64,000 bases of DNA from Gammaproteobacteria bacterium (GCA_018815245.1 JAHIXK010000014.1:146508-210507); one strand, 5' to 3'. Shown: positions 1-9,224, numbered from the stretch's first letter. The notes: generated by a model from the sequence alone, not told the origin. Numbers and translations are program-made.

Positions 1-157
1 CTGTTGAGCGCATAGTTTTGTTCATTTTATTCTCCATCATTCTTGTGTGTGGGAAGGTACATCATAGGGTCAAACAAGCACCTGCGCTTGTTTATTCCGA
101 GTCAACCAAACGAAAGCCTCTGCGTTTTAGTTGACATCACCGCAAGGAGGATTTGTG
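1..157. other. left-edge non-coding sequence
   Basis: No coding frame with a ribosome binding site is visible here. It holds the leader of the first gene, including an AGGAGG Shine-Dalgarno at 145-150. I could not pick out a convincing -35/-10 pair. Confidence 0.4.
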
Positions 158-742
158 ATGAAAACCGGATTCTTTAAAATTTTCTCGGCCAGTTGTGCCG
201 TTTTGCTGAGTTTGGCCTTGGTGCCCACGAAGGCCAGCGCCGTGAACATTTCAATCGGCGTTGGGGGCGAAGTGCTTCCAGGCGTCTACGGCACCGTCAA
301 CATTGACAACGGCTACTACCCAGCGCTTGTGTATGCTGAGCCATTGATAGTAACCCGGCCATCACGCATTCTCGCGCCGGTGTATTTGCACGTTCCCCCT
401 GGGCATTTGAAAAAGTGGGGTCGTTACTGCGACCGCTACGGCGCATGTTCTCGCCCAGTGTACTTCGTGAAATCACGTGACTACTACGATTTCAGCCCGC
501 GTTACATCGAGCAGCGGTATATTTACCGCGATCGCGTTACTTACGTGAACCGGGGCGGATATGACGATCATCGCCACCATTATTACGGTGGTGGGGACCA
601 CAAGCGTCATTACGACCGCAAAGAATATCGCCGCGATCATGACCGCCATGATTCCCGTGACCACGGTGGCAAACACTGGAAACACGACAATCGCGGGCAT
701 GATGGTGGCCATGGCAAGCATGGACGGGGTCGGGACGACTAA
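158..742 (+). CDS. His-rich exported protein of unknown function
   Basis: A 194-residue protein. The ATG at 158 is chosen because AGGAGG lies 7 bases upstream; a TTG further up lacks a site. Residues 1-30 form a signal peptide (basic MKTGFFK start, hydrophobic core, cleavage near KASA-V), so the product should be periplasmic or secreted. The middle is Tyr-rich with a YxEPxxV-like stretch. The last 60 residues are almost entirely His, Asp, Lys, Arg and Gly, a composition suggestive of metal or polyanion binding, which is inference only. It is followed at once by a strong terminator, so it is probably monocistronic. I do not recognise a named family beyond general similarity to small exported YXWGXW-like proteins. 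Confidence 0.8.
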   Translation: MKTGFFKIFSASCAVLLSLALVPTKASAVNISIGVGGEVLPGVYGTVNIDNGYYPALVYAEPLIVTRPSRILAPVYLHVPPGHLKKWGRYCDRYGACSRPVYFVKSRDYYDFSPRYIEQRYIYRDRVTYVNRGGYDDHRHHYYGGGDHKRHYDRKEYRRDHDRHDSRDHGGKHWKHDNRGHDGGHGKHGRGRDD

Positions 743-780
743 GTCAAAGCAGTTGTAGTATTTCCTCGTAGTGCTTGAGC

Positions 781-812
781 GGGGGCTGTCGAAAGGCAGC
801 CCCCGTTTTTTT
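781..812 (+). terminator. Rho-independent terminator
   Basis: Perfect 8-bp stem GGGGGCTG/CAGCCCCC (781-788 with 797-804), 8-base loop, then a run of seven T. It ends the His-rich protein transcript. Confidence 0.9.
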
Positions 813-836
813 GCGTCGATTATCGTGATAATGACA

Positions 837-866
837 TTGGTCAATGGTAAAGTTATTAGGTAATAT
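837..866 (+). promoter_or_regulatory. putative sigma70 promoter of the TadE/TadG-like pair
   Basis: TTGGTC (837-842), 18-bp spacer, TAATAT (861-866), located about 50 bases ahead of the TadE-like start. An inverted repeat ATTATC-GT-GATAAT (819-832) sits just upstream and may be an operator. Confidence 0.45.
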
Positions 867-914
867 TCCGGGTAGCCCTTTTTGATTAGCCCCGCACCCG
901 GGATCGGATATGCC

Positions 915-1352
915 ATGAACAACAAGCCAAGATTCCGCCAAGCGGGTGCCTTGCTGATTGAGTTGGTTTTGACTCTACCGATTTTCTTGACAGTCGTTTT
1001 TGCGATTGTCGAGTACTCGGTGCTGCTGGGGGCCATGTTGATCATGAACAACACCACCAGCGAAGCAGCCAGACAAGCCACAGTGTATCGAAGTGGTTTT
1101 GCCCAAGCCGATTACGAGAACCTGGCGCAGAATGCGCTAAGGGACTTGCTGCCTGTCTATGTGGGGTCTTTCCGCGACAGTGTTGTGCCTTCGGTCAATT
1201 CATTTGCCTGCGGCGATTCAACTTGTTTGCGGGTGCGTTTGGATTACCCGAACTACAGCAGCAATCCGATTGTGGGTAATTCTTTTTTCATTCCGCTGCC
1301 GGGCAGTTTGTCGGCTGAAGCCACCACGCGGGTGGAGCCCAATGATGGATAA
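915..1352 (+). CDS. TadE-like pseudopilin family protein
   Basis: A 145-residue protein with the TadE plan: a short basic N terminus (NNKPRFRQ), then AGALLIELVLTLPIFLTVVFA, i.e. a Glu inside a hydrophobic segment as in prepilin-like TadE proteins, followed by an extracytoplasmic domain with two Cys (SFACGDSTC) near residue 105. TadE proteins are inner-membrane-anchored minor pseudopilins of the tight-adherence pilus machinery. The ATG at 915 is preferred; upstream TTG starts have no better signal. It overlaps the next gene by 8 bases, showing translational coupling. No tad ATPase, secretin or prepilin peptidase gene lies in the window, so this pair is an orphan here. Confidence 0.75.
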   Translation: MNNKPRFRQAGALLIELVLTLPIFLTVVFAIVEYSVLLGAMLIMNNTTSEAARQATVYRSGFAQADYENLAQNALRDLLPVYVGSFRDSVVPSVNSFACGDSTCLRVRLDYPNYSSNPIVGNSFFIPLPGSLSAEATTRVEPNDG

Positions 1353-2973
1353 CCAAACTGTTTTTCCTCGCCAGCGGGGCGCATACACCATCCTTTCAGT
1401 GTTCGTGATAACGATGAGCCTGGGTGCCATGGGCGTTTTGGCAGTGGGCCATACGGCCTGGGAAAAAGCGCGGCTGCAGGGCGTTGCTGACATGGTTGCT
1501 TTAACTGCGGCAAGGCAAATGGCCAATGGCCCGCAATTTATTGAAGCCATTGCAATTGCGCAGGAAAACGGCGTTTCGGAAAACGACGACATGTCGATTC
1601 AATGCATCATCGACAATGCACCGTCTGCGGATTGCGCCAATTCAATCACCAGTCGGGTCACCATTACCCGCCCGGTAAGTTCTCTGCTTGCGTTTTTGCA
1701 AGATCGGGATGTGACCGTGTTGGCCGAGGCCACCGTGGCCCCGACAGTGGTCGGTTCTGTGTCATCGGGTTTGCTCAGTATTGATACCACTCAGTCGGCC
1801 TTGCTCAATGGTTTGCTGACTGCGTTGGGCGGAGGGTCGGTGAATTTGACTGTGGGCCAATGGGGCAGTTTGCTGGGCAGTGACATTCGTGTGGACTTGC
1901 TGAAATTGAGCGCGCAACTGGGTGTGGCCAATGTCGATGATTTGCTGAGCCTGAATATTTCTGCACTTGGTTTGCTCGAAGATGCATTGGTGGTGGGCAA
2001 TGCCAATGAAGCGGATCAAATGGAAGTGCAAGGGGTATTGAGTGCGCTGAGTGGCCCTTTGAACAGCGTGAACGTCACGGTGGGTGATCTGTTGGCGCTG
2101 GACCTTTCAGGTCGAACCAACACCACGCTGGACGTCAATTTTGGGCAATTGGCGCAGGTCACGGTTTTGAATTCTGTCGAGGGTGTGGGTTATGTGTTGC
2201 CAATCAGTTCCGGGTTGTTGAACCTGGATGTGGGGGTGAATATTTTGCAGGCACCGCAGGTGTTTGTGGGTCGCAAAACACCGTATAAAAATCCAATTGC
2301 AACGGCACGTACAGCGCAGGTGGCACTGGATGTGCGTGTGCAGCAACCCTTGAATATCAGCATCCCGACTGTGACCATCAGTGCGCTTGATCTGGCTTTG
2401 CAACTGCGTGTGGCGGGGGGGCTTGCTGATGTAAATGAGCTTAGCTGCCGGTACCCCCGCGCCAGCAACAACATGGTGATGACTGTGGTGCCTGCTGTTG
2501 CAGAGGTGTGTGTATCTGACAGCGCCAGTAACCTGAACACCACAACCGGTTCACTGGAATGTGGTGCCCCCTCAGACATTCTTGAGGTGAATTTTCTGGG
2601 GGTGGTGGATGCCGGGGTTACTTTGGCGGCGCAGACCAGTTTGCGTTCTGACCCGGTTCGCCAAGGTTTTGAGGGGGCGGCGCCTTTCAGTCAAACCGTG
2701 GGTTTGAGCGTGGGGCAAACCTTGGGTAACTTGCTGGGCAATACGGATCTGGACCTGCAGGTGGATTTGCCAGTCGTCGGGCCGTTGATCACCGGGGCCG
2801 TCAATGGTTTGGTTGACACCCTTCTGGCCGTTCTTGAGCCGGCCTTGCGCCCGATTTTGACTGAGGTTGGTGACATTCTCGATGGTTTGCTGCGGGTGTT
2901 GGGCGTGAACCTGAATTCGGTCACTGTGAACGTGGATTCAATGGATTGCCAAAGCGTGGTGCTGACTCGTTAG
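1345..2973 (+). CDS. TadG-like protein with long leucine-rich extracytoplasmic domain
   Basis: A 542-residue protein beginning MDNQTVF inside the end of the TadE-like gene (MM at 1342/1345 are both possible). Residues 8-45 (RQRGAYTILSVFVITMSLGAMG, then EKARLQGVADMVALTAARQ) match the N-terminal helix of TadG/Tad_N proteins, whose helix is followed by a VADxxALAAA segment. Residues about 140-500 are a low-complexity, Leu/Gly/Asn/Val-rich domain with recurring LGxLL and DLLxLxxS units and few charges, ending in paired Cys residues (ELSCRYP, EVCVSD, LECGAP, MDCQS). Role: probable cell-envelope or pilus-associated surface protein. It ends tail-to-tail with a 4-base overlap with the EamA gene. Confidence 0.7.
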   Translation: MDNQTVFPRQRGAYTILSVFVITMSLGAMGVLAVGHTAWEKARLQGVADMVALTAARQMANGPQFIEAIAIAQENGVSENDDMSIQCIIDNAPSADCANSITSRVTITRPVSSLLAFLQDRDVTVLAEATVAPTVVGSVSSGLLSIDTTQSALLNGLLTALGGGSVNLTVGQWGSLLGSDIRVDLLKLSAQLGVANVDDLLSLNISALGLLEDALVVGNANEADQMEVQGVLSALSGPLNSVNVTVGDLLALDLSGRTNTTLDVNFGQLAQVTVLNSVEGVGYVLPISSGLLNLDVGVNILQAPQVFVGRKTPYKNPIATARTAQVALDVRVQQPLNISIPTVTISALDLALQLRVAGGLADVNELSCRYPRASNNMVMTVVPAVAEVCVSDSASNLNTTTGSLECGAPSDILEVNFLGVVDAGVTLAAQTSLRSDPVRQGFEGAAPFSQTVGLSVGQTLGNLLGNTDLDLQVDLPVVGPLITGAVNGLVDTLLAVLEPALRPILTEVGDILDGLLRVLGVNLNSVTVNVDSMDCQSVVLTR

Positions 2974-3875
2974 TCGAGCGCAACCACTTGCGTCGTAACC
3001 ACTTCCGGTTTTTGCAGGCCATACAATGCCGCCAATGCTGTGCCCGCCAGCACCACCAAGCCACCGGCCAGTGTGTGAAAGCCGACAATTTCATTGAGAA
3101 AAAGGTGACCCCACAACACACCGAAAACGGGTGTCAGAAAAGTGACTGTCAATGCGGATGTAGGGCCGATGTCCATCACCAGTCTGAAATAAAGCAGGTA
3201 AGCCACGCCACTGCACAGAACACCCACACCGAGAATAGCCAGCCAGCTGGTCAGGCCCGGCATTTGATCGGGCAGATTAAAGGGTACAAACGGCAGCAAA
3301 ATGATTGAACCCATCAGCAGGCAGCCAAATGCGTTGGTTAGTGGGTCAATGTCGCTGCCCAGGTGCTTGGCCATGTTGGTGGCAATGCCGTAACAGGCGG
3401 CTGCACCCAGTGCGGCTGCAATGCCCAGGCCCGTGCCTTCGGTGTTCAGTGTGGTGGTGTCAAGTCCTACGATAATTGCCACACCCAACAAGCCCAGCAC
3501 AAGACCAAGCAGGGCCATTGGAGAGGGTACAGTGCGTGTCCAGATCAATGCAACGAGTGCGGCCCAGATGGGCGCAGTGGCGTTGACAATTACAAGTATG
3601 GATGCGGTGACAGTTTGCGACGCATAGGCCACCAGTGTGAAGGGCAGGGCTGCCGCGAATACGGATATGGCCGCGATCAACTTCCAGCGCTTGGCCACTT
3701 GGGTTTTTTTGTTGAGTATTGCGAACAAAATTCCCAGGAAAAGTGCACCGAAAGCCACACGCAAAGCCGCCATCAATGTGGCGGCCATTTCAGCGGATGC
3801 GAGTTTGTAAAAAACGAATGAGGAGCCCCAGATCATGGACAGCAACAACAACCGCAGCACGCTGGCTTGATTCAT
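2970..3875 (-). CDS. EamA/DMT-family transporter
   Basis: A 301-residue, very hydrophobic protein with ten predicted membrane segments arranged as two EamA repeats (first repeat LLLSMIWGSSFVFYKLA at 8-24; second begins near residue 150 after GTGLGIAAALGAAACYG). The WGSSFVF motif in helix 1 is typical of EamA drug/metabolite exporters. The substrate cannot be told from sequence. It starts 5 bases after the stop of the PhoD-like gene, so the two are cotranscribed with this gene second. Confidence 0.85.
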   Translation of the reverse strand: MNQASVLRLLLLSMIWGSSFVFYKLASAEMAATLMAALRVAFGALFLGILFAILNKKTQVAKRWKLIAAISVFAAALPFTLVAYASQTVTASILVIVNATAPIWAALVALIWTRTVPSPMALLGLVLGLLGVAIIVGLDTTTLNTEGTGLGIAAALGAAACYGIATNMAKHLGSDIDPLTNAFGCLLMGSIILLPFVPFNLPDQMPGLTSWLAILGVGVLCSGVAYLLYFRLVMDIGPTSALTVTFLTPVFGVLWGHLFLNEIVGFHTLAGGLVVLAGTALAALYGLQKPEVVTTQVVALD

Positions 3876-3880
3876 GATTT

Positions 3881-5836
3881 TTAGTGCGCTTCCTCGTCTA
3901 TTCTTTGATGAAATTGAACCACATCGCCATCGGCAGTCAGTTGAGCGATTCTCAACGGTACCCCTGCCGGGTCAAGGCTCAACAGGCCCACCCCGCTTGC
4001 GTTGACCAAGCGTTCGCCGCGGCCCCTGTGGTCAGGCTTTCGCGGCACTATACGCATTTTTCGGCGTTTGGTGAACCAGTTCAAGGGCGACCAAGGCGCA
4101 TACAACCAGCGATTTGCCCGATCAAGTATATCCAGTAATTTTTGTGGGAACTCGTTGCGAAGGCCGCTGCTGGTAATTTGCCAGATATTCGGGCTGTTTT
4201 TTTTGCCACGCAGCTCAACTTCATAGGCAAAGGAATAGTGAACGTCGCCAGACAGAATGACGAAGTTTTTCGGCGTTTTTCCATGCCGGAACAAATTCAG
4301 CAGGGTGTTGGCTGCACCACGGTGGGCCATCCAGTTTTCGGCGTCCACCACCAGGGGTTTGCCAAACCAGGTGAATGTTTTTTGAATGCTTTCGATCAGT
4401 TTCACACCAAAGATTGGTGCAGCGGAAACCAGAATCACCGCATCGTGGCCCAGCAGCCGTTGTTGCAAATCTGAAAGTGCTTCCCAGTCCATTAAGCCGG
4501 ACGGGTAGGCCGGGTTTGTTTCAGAACGCCACCGGTTGGTGCGGGTGTCAATGACCATCAACGGCGGTTGTGTGTTCCAGGTGAACTGCCAGTTGCGAAA
4601 TGCAATTAATTCCGTGATCAGGTTCTCGTGTGTTTCTTCACCCGGCAGTTGCAGGGCTTCGTCACAACGTCGCATTATTTCTTCAGAAAAGTTTTCTGGT
4701 GCATTGCCCCAGCCTTGACACACCAGGTAGGCCACCAGGGCATTGCCGATGATACGCCGTGAAAAAGGTTCTCCGTATGCAATGTCTTCCCACTCGGCGC
4801 TGAGGTTCCAGTCGTCTGTAATGTCGTGGTCGTCGAAGATCATCGCCACCGGCAGGTGGGCCATCAGCCTGTGCACGCAGTCCAGTTCAGCGACGAATTC
4901 TTCGATCGCGTCTAGCTGCATGTCATATCGATCCGCGAATTCCGTGGGCACGGAGTTGGGCAGTTGCATGCTGGTGTAGCGCCACGGAATGGGCGACCAG
5001 GCCAGCAGGTACATTGCAATTATTTCGGCAAGCGATATCAGGTGATTTCGTGCATTGTCGGTGGTGAACACGGGTTTTTTGACACCAGTGAACAGCACGG
5101 TGCGAATGTCATTGCTGGCTTTGGTTTTGGGCAGCAATTCGTGGCGGGTGTAGTAATGGGGTTGCTGCTGATGCAGCACCATGCTGTTGCTCAACGTGCT
5201 TCCCGGCAAGGGTTCCACTGGGGCGTTGAGCTGCTCGATCAGCTTGTGAATGGCAACCAACATGGGTCCTGCCACGTCGTCGGTGTAAATTTGGTCGCCG
5301 CCCATCACCAACAGCGCCGGCCATTCGGCAGGTTGGTCTGCTTTCTCAAGCAGCAACTGGTCGGCGCGGGCCAGGCCGTCGCCTGCGCGGCTGCCCTCTT
5401 TGCGGGCAAAGTGCGGTTTGCGGCACGAACCATGCAGCACTTGATCAAGCCTGCTTTTCAACACAAAGCCCAATGTGTTTTTTCCGGGGTAGAGCAAATG
5501 CGGCGCTTCTTGCGTAACGGATGTCCATTCGTCTTGCCCGTTGCACTGGAAGCTGAGTTCATACCCTACCCAAATATTTTCGGGCAACGCCATGTCCAGT
5601 GGCAGGTCAATTAAATGGATGTACAGGCGCTGCGCCGCTTTCAGTTGGCGGCAATGGCTTCGAAGTTCATGAACCTGTGAATCGTGTCCGTTTGGGAACA
5701 GGGACAAGCGCCAGTGCACGGGTTTGGAGGTTGCCAGCCACAATGTAATGCGGTCGCATTGCATGCGGCGCAGAATGGGGCCAGCCAGAAGGGTGTTGAT
5801 ACGATTTTCATCAATTACTGCTGGATCTGGGGTCAT
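3881..5836 (-). CDS. PhoD-like metallophosphatase family protein
   Basis: A 651-residue protein. The core has the metal-binding signatures of the PhoD-like phosphodiesterase fold: GGDQIYTDD near residue 180, MIFDDHDITDDWN near 335, and LSGDVHYSFAYEV near 540. The N-terminal 130 residues look like the beta-sandwich that precedes the catalytic domain in the large cytosolic PhoD-like proteins. There is no signal peptide, unlike classical Tat-exported PhoD, so it is probably cytoplasmic; the substrate is unknown (phosphodiesters or alkyl phosphates in the family). First gene of a two-gene unit with the EamA transporter. Confidence 0.85.
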   Translation of the reverse strand: MTPDPAVIDENRINTLLAGPILRRMQCDRITLWLATSKPVHWRLSLFPNGHDSQVHELRSHCRQLKAAQRLYIHLIDLPLDMALPENIWVGYELSFQCNGQDEWTSVTQEAPHLLYPGKNTLGFVLKSRLDQVLHGSCRKPHFARKEGSRAGDGLARADQLLLEKADQPAEWPALLVMGGDQIYTDDVAGPMLVAIHKLIEQLNAPVEPLPGSTLSNSMVLHQQQPHYYTRHELLPKTKASNDIRTVLFTGVKKPVFTTDNARNHLISLAEIIAMYLLAWSPIPWRYTSMQLPNSVPTEFADRYDMQLDAIEEFVAELDCVHRLMAHLPVAMIFDDHDITDDWNLSAEWEDIAYGEPFSRRIIGNALVAYLVCQGWGNAPENFSEEIMRRCDEALQLPGEETHENLITELIAFRNWQFTWNTQPPLMVIDTRTNRWRSETNPAYPSGLMDWEALSDLQQRLLGHDAVILVSAAPIFGVKLIESIQKTFTWFGKPLVVDAENWMAHRGAANTLLNLFRHGKTPKNFVILSGDVHYSFAYEVELRGKKNSPNIWQITSSGLRNEFPQKLLDILDRANRWLYAPWSPLNWFTKRRKMRIVPRKPDHRGRGERLVNASGVGLLSLDPAGVPLRIAQLTADGDVVQFHQRIDEEAH

Positions 5837-5933
5837 GCGGCAGAAGTGTTGTGTGTGTTGAGAAAAAGCGCGAACACAACCAACGTTTGTGTAATAAGTT
5901 TCGCATACAGCGTTCGGGCTTGGATGCGGAATT

Positions 5934-6338
5934 TCACTGGGGTTTTGCCAGGTCTTTGTTGCATGCTGGTTTCAGTGTGGTGTTCATCCAGTTCTCGTAA
6001 GCCTGAAAATCGGTTTCGAATTTGTCTTTGTCGGCATTGAGCCGGTCGCTTTGGGCATTGAACACACTGATTGCTTCATTGTATTTTGCCACTTGTTCTG
6101 GATTGGTGTTGTTTGAATCCATGGCGCGTTTTTCTTTCACCAAGATGGCGCGGCGCTCCAGAAGCAGTTTTTCGGTGCCTCGAAGTTCATCGGCACGTTT
6201 TTCCAGGTTTTTGAAACGCGACAATCCCTCTTGTTCGGTGGCAAGGCAGTGGCGAAGCGCTTCTTTGTCTTTTTCTTGTGCCTGGCCCAACAGTGGAAGG
6301 CAGGCGGTCAAGACCCAAACGAATGTGGACAATTTCAT
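5934..6338 (-). CDS. exported coiled-coil protein, unknown
   Basis: A 134-residue protein with a signal peptide (MKLSTFVWVLTACLPLLGQAQ, cleavage about residue 20) and a mature part that is nearly all charged coiled coil (LEKRADELRGTEKLLLERRAILVKEK). It has two Cys, one early (RHCLATEQ) and one near the end (KPACNKD), that could form a disulfide. No enzymatic motif is visible. It lies alone between the PhoD-like gene and the divergent hemoglobin gene. The family is not recognised. Confidence 0.7.
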   Translation of the reverse strand: MKLSTFVWVLTACLPLLGQAQEKDKEALRHCLATEQEGLSRFKNLEKRADELRGTEKLLLERRAILVKEKRAMDSNNTNPEQVAKYNEAISVFNAQSDRLNADKDKFETDFQAYENWMNTTLKPACNKDLAKPQ

Positions 6339-6466
6339 GGTTTGGTGTGATTATTATCAAAAAATTGATCGTAGCAGAGATGCCGTGGAATGCTTGCGAA
6401 TTATTGGTTGAAATACTTCATGGGTGCGAAGACTTAACGGGCAGCAGTCACTACAGGGAGAGAGAC

Positions 6467-6835
6467 ATGAGCGAAGCCAGTTTGTACGAGCGTTTGGGCG
6501 GCGAGACAAAAATAAAGGTTTTTGTGGCCGATATTCTTAAAAATCACCAAAACAATCCTGTAATTAGCCCGCGATTCAGCCAGGCCAAGAAAAGCGATGA
6601 AGAGTTGATTCGCCTGGTGACTGCGCTGATTTGCCAAGGTACCGGTGGGCTGCAGACATACGACGGGATGTCCATGTTGGCTGCGCACACGGGAATGAAC
6701 GTGGCAGAAGCCGAGTTTGTCGCAGTGCTGGACGACATTTTGGCGGCACTCAGAAAGCACGGAGTGGGTGAGCGTGAGCAAGCAGAGATGCTGGCGATTG
6801 CGTACGGCATGAAAGCCGAGATTGTTCATCAATGA
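6467..6835 (+). CDS. truncated hemoglobin (group I-like)
   Basis: A 122-residue protein starting LYERLGGETKIKVFVADI, the start motif of group I truncated hemoglobins, with the proximal-histidine region LAAHTGMNV near residue 74 and length close to the family norm (about 115-130). It binds heme and O2/NO in the cytoplasm; roles in NO detoxification or O2 handling are known for the family. The start is set by GGGAGAGAG ahead of ATG 6467. The codon frame stays open far upstream but without a binding site. It ends just before a shared terminator with ahpF, and its neighbours ahpCF suggest a redox-stress cluster (inference). Confidence 0.85.
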   Translation: MSEASLYERLGGETKIKVFVADILKNHQNNPVISPRFSQAKKSDEELIRLVTALICQGTGGLQTYDGMSMLAAHTGMNVAEAEFVAVLDDILAALRKHGVGEREQAEMLAIAYGMKAEIVHQ

Positions 6836-6840
6836 ACAAA

Positions 6841-6877
6841 GGCCAGTAACCTGTTGAGGTTCTGGCCTGTTGTTTTA
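6841..6877. terminator. terminator between hemoglobin and ahpF
   Basis: Stem GGCCAG/CTGGCC (6841-6846 with 6862-6867) extended by AACC/GGTT after a bulged T, followed by TGTTGTTTTA on the plus strand. It best serves the hemoglobin transcript and lies against the ahpF stop. Confidence 0.7.
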
Positions 6878-8455
6878 CTGACGAATCAAATGGTCGAATG
6901 CAGCCAGTGAAGCGTTCGCACCTTCGCCCATGGCGATGATGATCTGCTTGTAAGGCGCGGTGGTACAGTCGCCTGCAGCGAACACGCCTTCCATGCTGGT
7001 GTGGCCTTTGTGGTCCACCACGATTTCACCGTGCTTGCTCAATTCCAGCGTGCCTTTTAGCCAATCAGTGTTGGGCAACAAGCCGATTTGAACAAAGATG
7101 CCTTCCAGTTCAAGCTGCTTTACCTCATCCGTTGCACGGTCTTTGTAGCTTAAGCCGTAAACTTTCGTGCCGTCGCCATTCACTTCCGTAGTAAGCGCGT
7201 TCAAAATCACTTTCACATTGGGCAGGCTGTGCAGTTTTTTCTGCAACACAGCATCGGCTTTCAGCTTGGTGTCGAATTCAAACAGGGTTACTTCTTTCAC
7301 AATACCAGCCAGGTCAATGGCCGCTTCAACACCGCTGTTGCCACCACCAATTACAGCCACGCGCTTGCCTTTGTACAAGGGGCCGTCGCAGTGCGGGCAG
7401 TAGGCCACGCCTTTGTTGCGGTACTCGGCTTCACCGGGCACATTCATTTCGCGCCAGCGTGCGCCGGTGCTTAGAATGATGCTTTTGCTGGTCAGCTTCG
7501 CGCCGTTTTCCAGTTCAACTTCAATTTTGCCGTCGGAAAGCTTTTGCAGGCCTTTGGCACGCTGCAAGCTCATCACGTCGATGTCGTATTCTTTCACGTG
7601 TTGTTCAAGGGCCGCCACCAGCTTGGGGCCTTCCGTTTCTTTCACGGAAATGAAGTTTTCAATGCCGAGCGTATCCAGTACCTGGCCACCAAAACGTTCA
7701 GTCACAATGCCGGTTTTAACGCCCTTGCGTGCTGCGTAAATTGCTGCTGCGGCGCCTGCGGGGCCACCACCTACAATCAGTACGTCGAACTCGCCTTTGG
7801 CGTTCAGTTTGGCAGCGTCTTTCTCGGCAGCGCCAGTGTCCAGCTTGGCGACAATCTCTTCAAGCGTCATGCGGCCGGAACCAAAACTTTCTGTGCTGTT
7901 GCCGGTTGCACTGTTGATGCCTTGAAACACAGTGGGCACAGCCATTACCTTGCGCTGCTCCACGAGTGGCTGAAACATGCCGCCATCAATCATGGTGTGG
8001 CTGAAGGCCGGGTTCAACGCGGCGATTGTGTTAAATGCTTGTACAACATCGGGGCAGTTGTGGCAGCTCAGCGAAATCACGGTTTCGAAATGACCGCCAT
8101 TTGCCGGTGCCTGCAAACCCTTGATTTGTTCAATAACGTCTGCTTCCACCTTGGGTGGGTGGCCGCCAACATGCAACAAACCCAGCAACAGGGAAGTGAA
8201 TTCATGACCCATGGGCAAACCGGCAAAACGTACACGGCCTTCTTCGCCTTGCTTTGCAATCGAGAAAGAGGGGCGCAGGTTGTAATCGCCGTTCAGGCGT
8301 ACAGACACCTGGTTTGAACACTCTGCGATTTCTTGCACCAGCTGTTCCATATCGCGGGCTTTGTCGCTGTTGTCCAGCGAGGCCACCAGTTCAATGGGGT
8401 GGCGCAGCATTTGCAGATAGGTCTTCAGTTGTTGTTTGATGTTTGCGTCGAGCAT
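6875..8455 (-). CDS. ahpF: alkyl hydroperoxide reductase subunit F
   Basis: A 526-residue flavoprotein disulfide reductase that passes electrons from NADH to AhpC. N-terminal tandem thioredoxin-fold domain with the CHNC centre at residues 131-134; FAD-binding [17 protein letters not shown] near 218; NAD-binding [14 protein letters not shown] near 358; thioredoxin reductase-like redox centre CPHC near 345. Length matches E. coli AhpF (521). It lies 87 bases downstream of ahpC on the same strand, with a hairpin in the gap that may lower its expression relative to ahpC. Confidence 0.95.
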   Translation of the reverse strand: MLDANIKQQLKTYLQMLRHPIELVASLDNSDKARDMEQLVQEIAECSNQVSVRLNGDYNLRPSFSIAKQGEEGRVRFAGLPMGHEFTSLLLGLLHVGGHPPKVEADVIEQIKGLQAPANGGHFETVISLSCHNCPDVVQAFNTIAALNPAFSHTMIDGGMFQPLVEQRKVMAVPTVFQGINSATGNSTESFGSGRMTLEEIVAKLDTGAAEKDAAKLNAKGEFDVLIVGGGPAGAAAAIYAARKGVKTGIVTERFGGQVLDTLGIENFISVKETEGPKLVAALEQHVKEYDIDVMSLQRAKGLQKLSDGKIEVELENGAKLTSKSIILSTGARWREMNVPGEAEYRNKGVAYCPHCDGPLYKGKRVAVIGGGNSGVEAAIDLAGIVKEVTLFEFDTKLKADAVLQKKLHSLPNVKVILNALTTEVNGDGTKVYGLSYKDRATDEVKQLELEGIFVQIGLLPNTDWLKGTLELSKHGEIVVDHKGHTSMEGVFAAGDCTTAPYKQIIIAMGEGANASLAAFDHLIRQ

Positions 8456-8503
8456 GGGGTACTCCGATGGGTGTTCTTTCTTTGGGTGCTTTCGAACAAT
8501 TGA

Positions 8504-8524
8504 CCGCTCCCTTGTGGGGAGCGG
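8504..8524 (-). other. hairpin between ahpC and ahpF
   Basis: CCGCTCCC (8504-8511) pairs with GGGGAGCGG (8516-8524) around a 4-base loop. No U-run follows on the minus strand, so it looks like an mRNA-stability or partial-termination element rather than a full terminator. Confidence 0.5.
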
Positions 8525-8542
8525 CTTTGAACTTCTAAAAAT

Positions 8543-9106
8543 TTAGATCTTGCCAACCAGATCCAGTGAAGGAGTCAAGGCGGCGTCGCCTTCTTTCCAC
8601 TTGGCTGGGCAAGCCTGGCCTGGGTTCTTGGCGATGTACTGAGCGGCTTGAATCTTGCGCTTCAATTCAGATGCGTCACGGCCGATACCCAGGTCATGCA
8701 CTTCCATCACTTTGATCACGCCCTGTGGGTCCAGCAGGAATGTGCCGCGCAGTGCCAAACCTTCTTCCTCAATCATCACGCCGAAATTGCGGGTGATTTG
8801 ACCTGTGGGGTCACCGATCATCGGGAAGCGGATCTTGCCGATTGTCTCTGTAGCGTCAGCCCATGCCTTGTGGGTGAAGTGGGTGTCGGTAGAAACAGAG
8901 AACACTTCCACGCCCATGGCTTTCAGTTCTTCGTACTGGTCAGCCAGGTCACCAAGTTCCGTGGGGCACACGAAAGTGAAATCAGCGGGGTAGAAGAAGA
9001 ACACAGACCATTTGCCCAATACATCGGCTTCGGTCAGTTGAATTTCTTTGCCATTCCAGAATGCGGTGGCTTTGAAAGGTTTGATTGCGGTGTTGATCAG
9101 AGACAT
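8543..9106 (-). CDS. ahpC: alkyl hydroperoxide reductase subunit C (2-Cys peroxiredoxin)
   Basis: A 187-residue typical 2-Cys peroxiredoxin, same length as E. coli AhpC. The peroxidatic cysteine is C47 in [11 protein letters not shown] and the resolving cysteine C166 in QACPAKW. It reduces H2O2, organic peroxides and peroxynitrite in the cytoplasm and is recharged by AhpF. A GGAGG site precedes the start. The upstream region carries a near-consensus promoter and an OxyR-type site, so peroxide induction is likely. Confidence 0.97.
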   Translation of the reverse strand: MSLINTAIKPFKATAFWNGKEIQLTEADVLGKWSVFFFYPADFTFVCPTELGDLADQYEELKAMGVEVFSVSTDTHFTHKAWADATETIGKIRFPMIGDPTGQITRNFGVMIEEEGLALRGTFLLDPQGVIKVMEVHDLGIGRDASELKRKIQAAQYIAKNPGQACPAKWKEGDAALTPSLDLVGKI

Positions 9107-9157
9107 TTGAAGTCCTCCAGAAAGTTAATGAACAGTCGGTAAATTAATGTGGAATGG

Positions 9158-9186
9158 ATTTTACCGAAAAAAATGTGCGATTGCAA
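9158..9186 (-). promoter_or_regulatory. ahpC promoter
   Basis: Read on the minus strand: -35 TTGCAA (9181-9186), 17-bp spacer, -10 TAAAAT (9158-9163), about 50 bases before the ahpC start. Confidence 0.65.
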
Positions 9187-9187
9187 A

Positions 9188-9224
9188 ATATTATTGAAAA
9201 ATAATAAAAATAGATTTTGGCTAT
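9188..9224 (-). promoter_or_regulatory. OxyR-type binding site upstream of ahpC
   Basis: ATAG-N7-CTAT occurs exactly at 9210-9224, the half-operator unit of the OxyR consensus. In the expected 7-bp phase toward the promoter lie degenerate copies (ATAT at 9188, AAAT at 9199), and ATGG at 9232 on the other side. The site abuts the -35 box, the usual place for OxyR activation of ahpC. The window contains no oxyR gene. Confidence 0.6.

Noticed and set aside
473-1081. Long minus-strand frame opposite the His-rich and TadE genes
   Set aside because: It is a shadow of the two plus-strand genes: no ribosome site, and it crosses a strong terminator.
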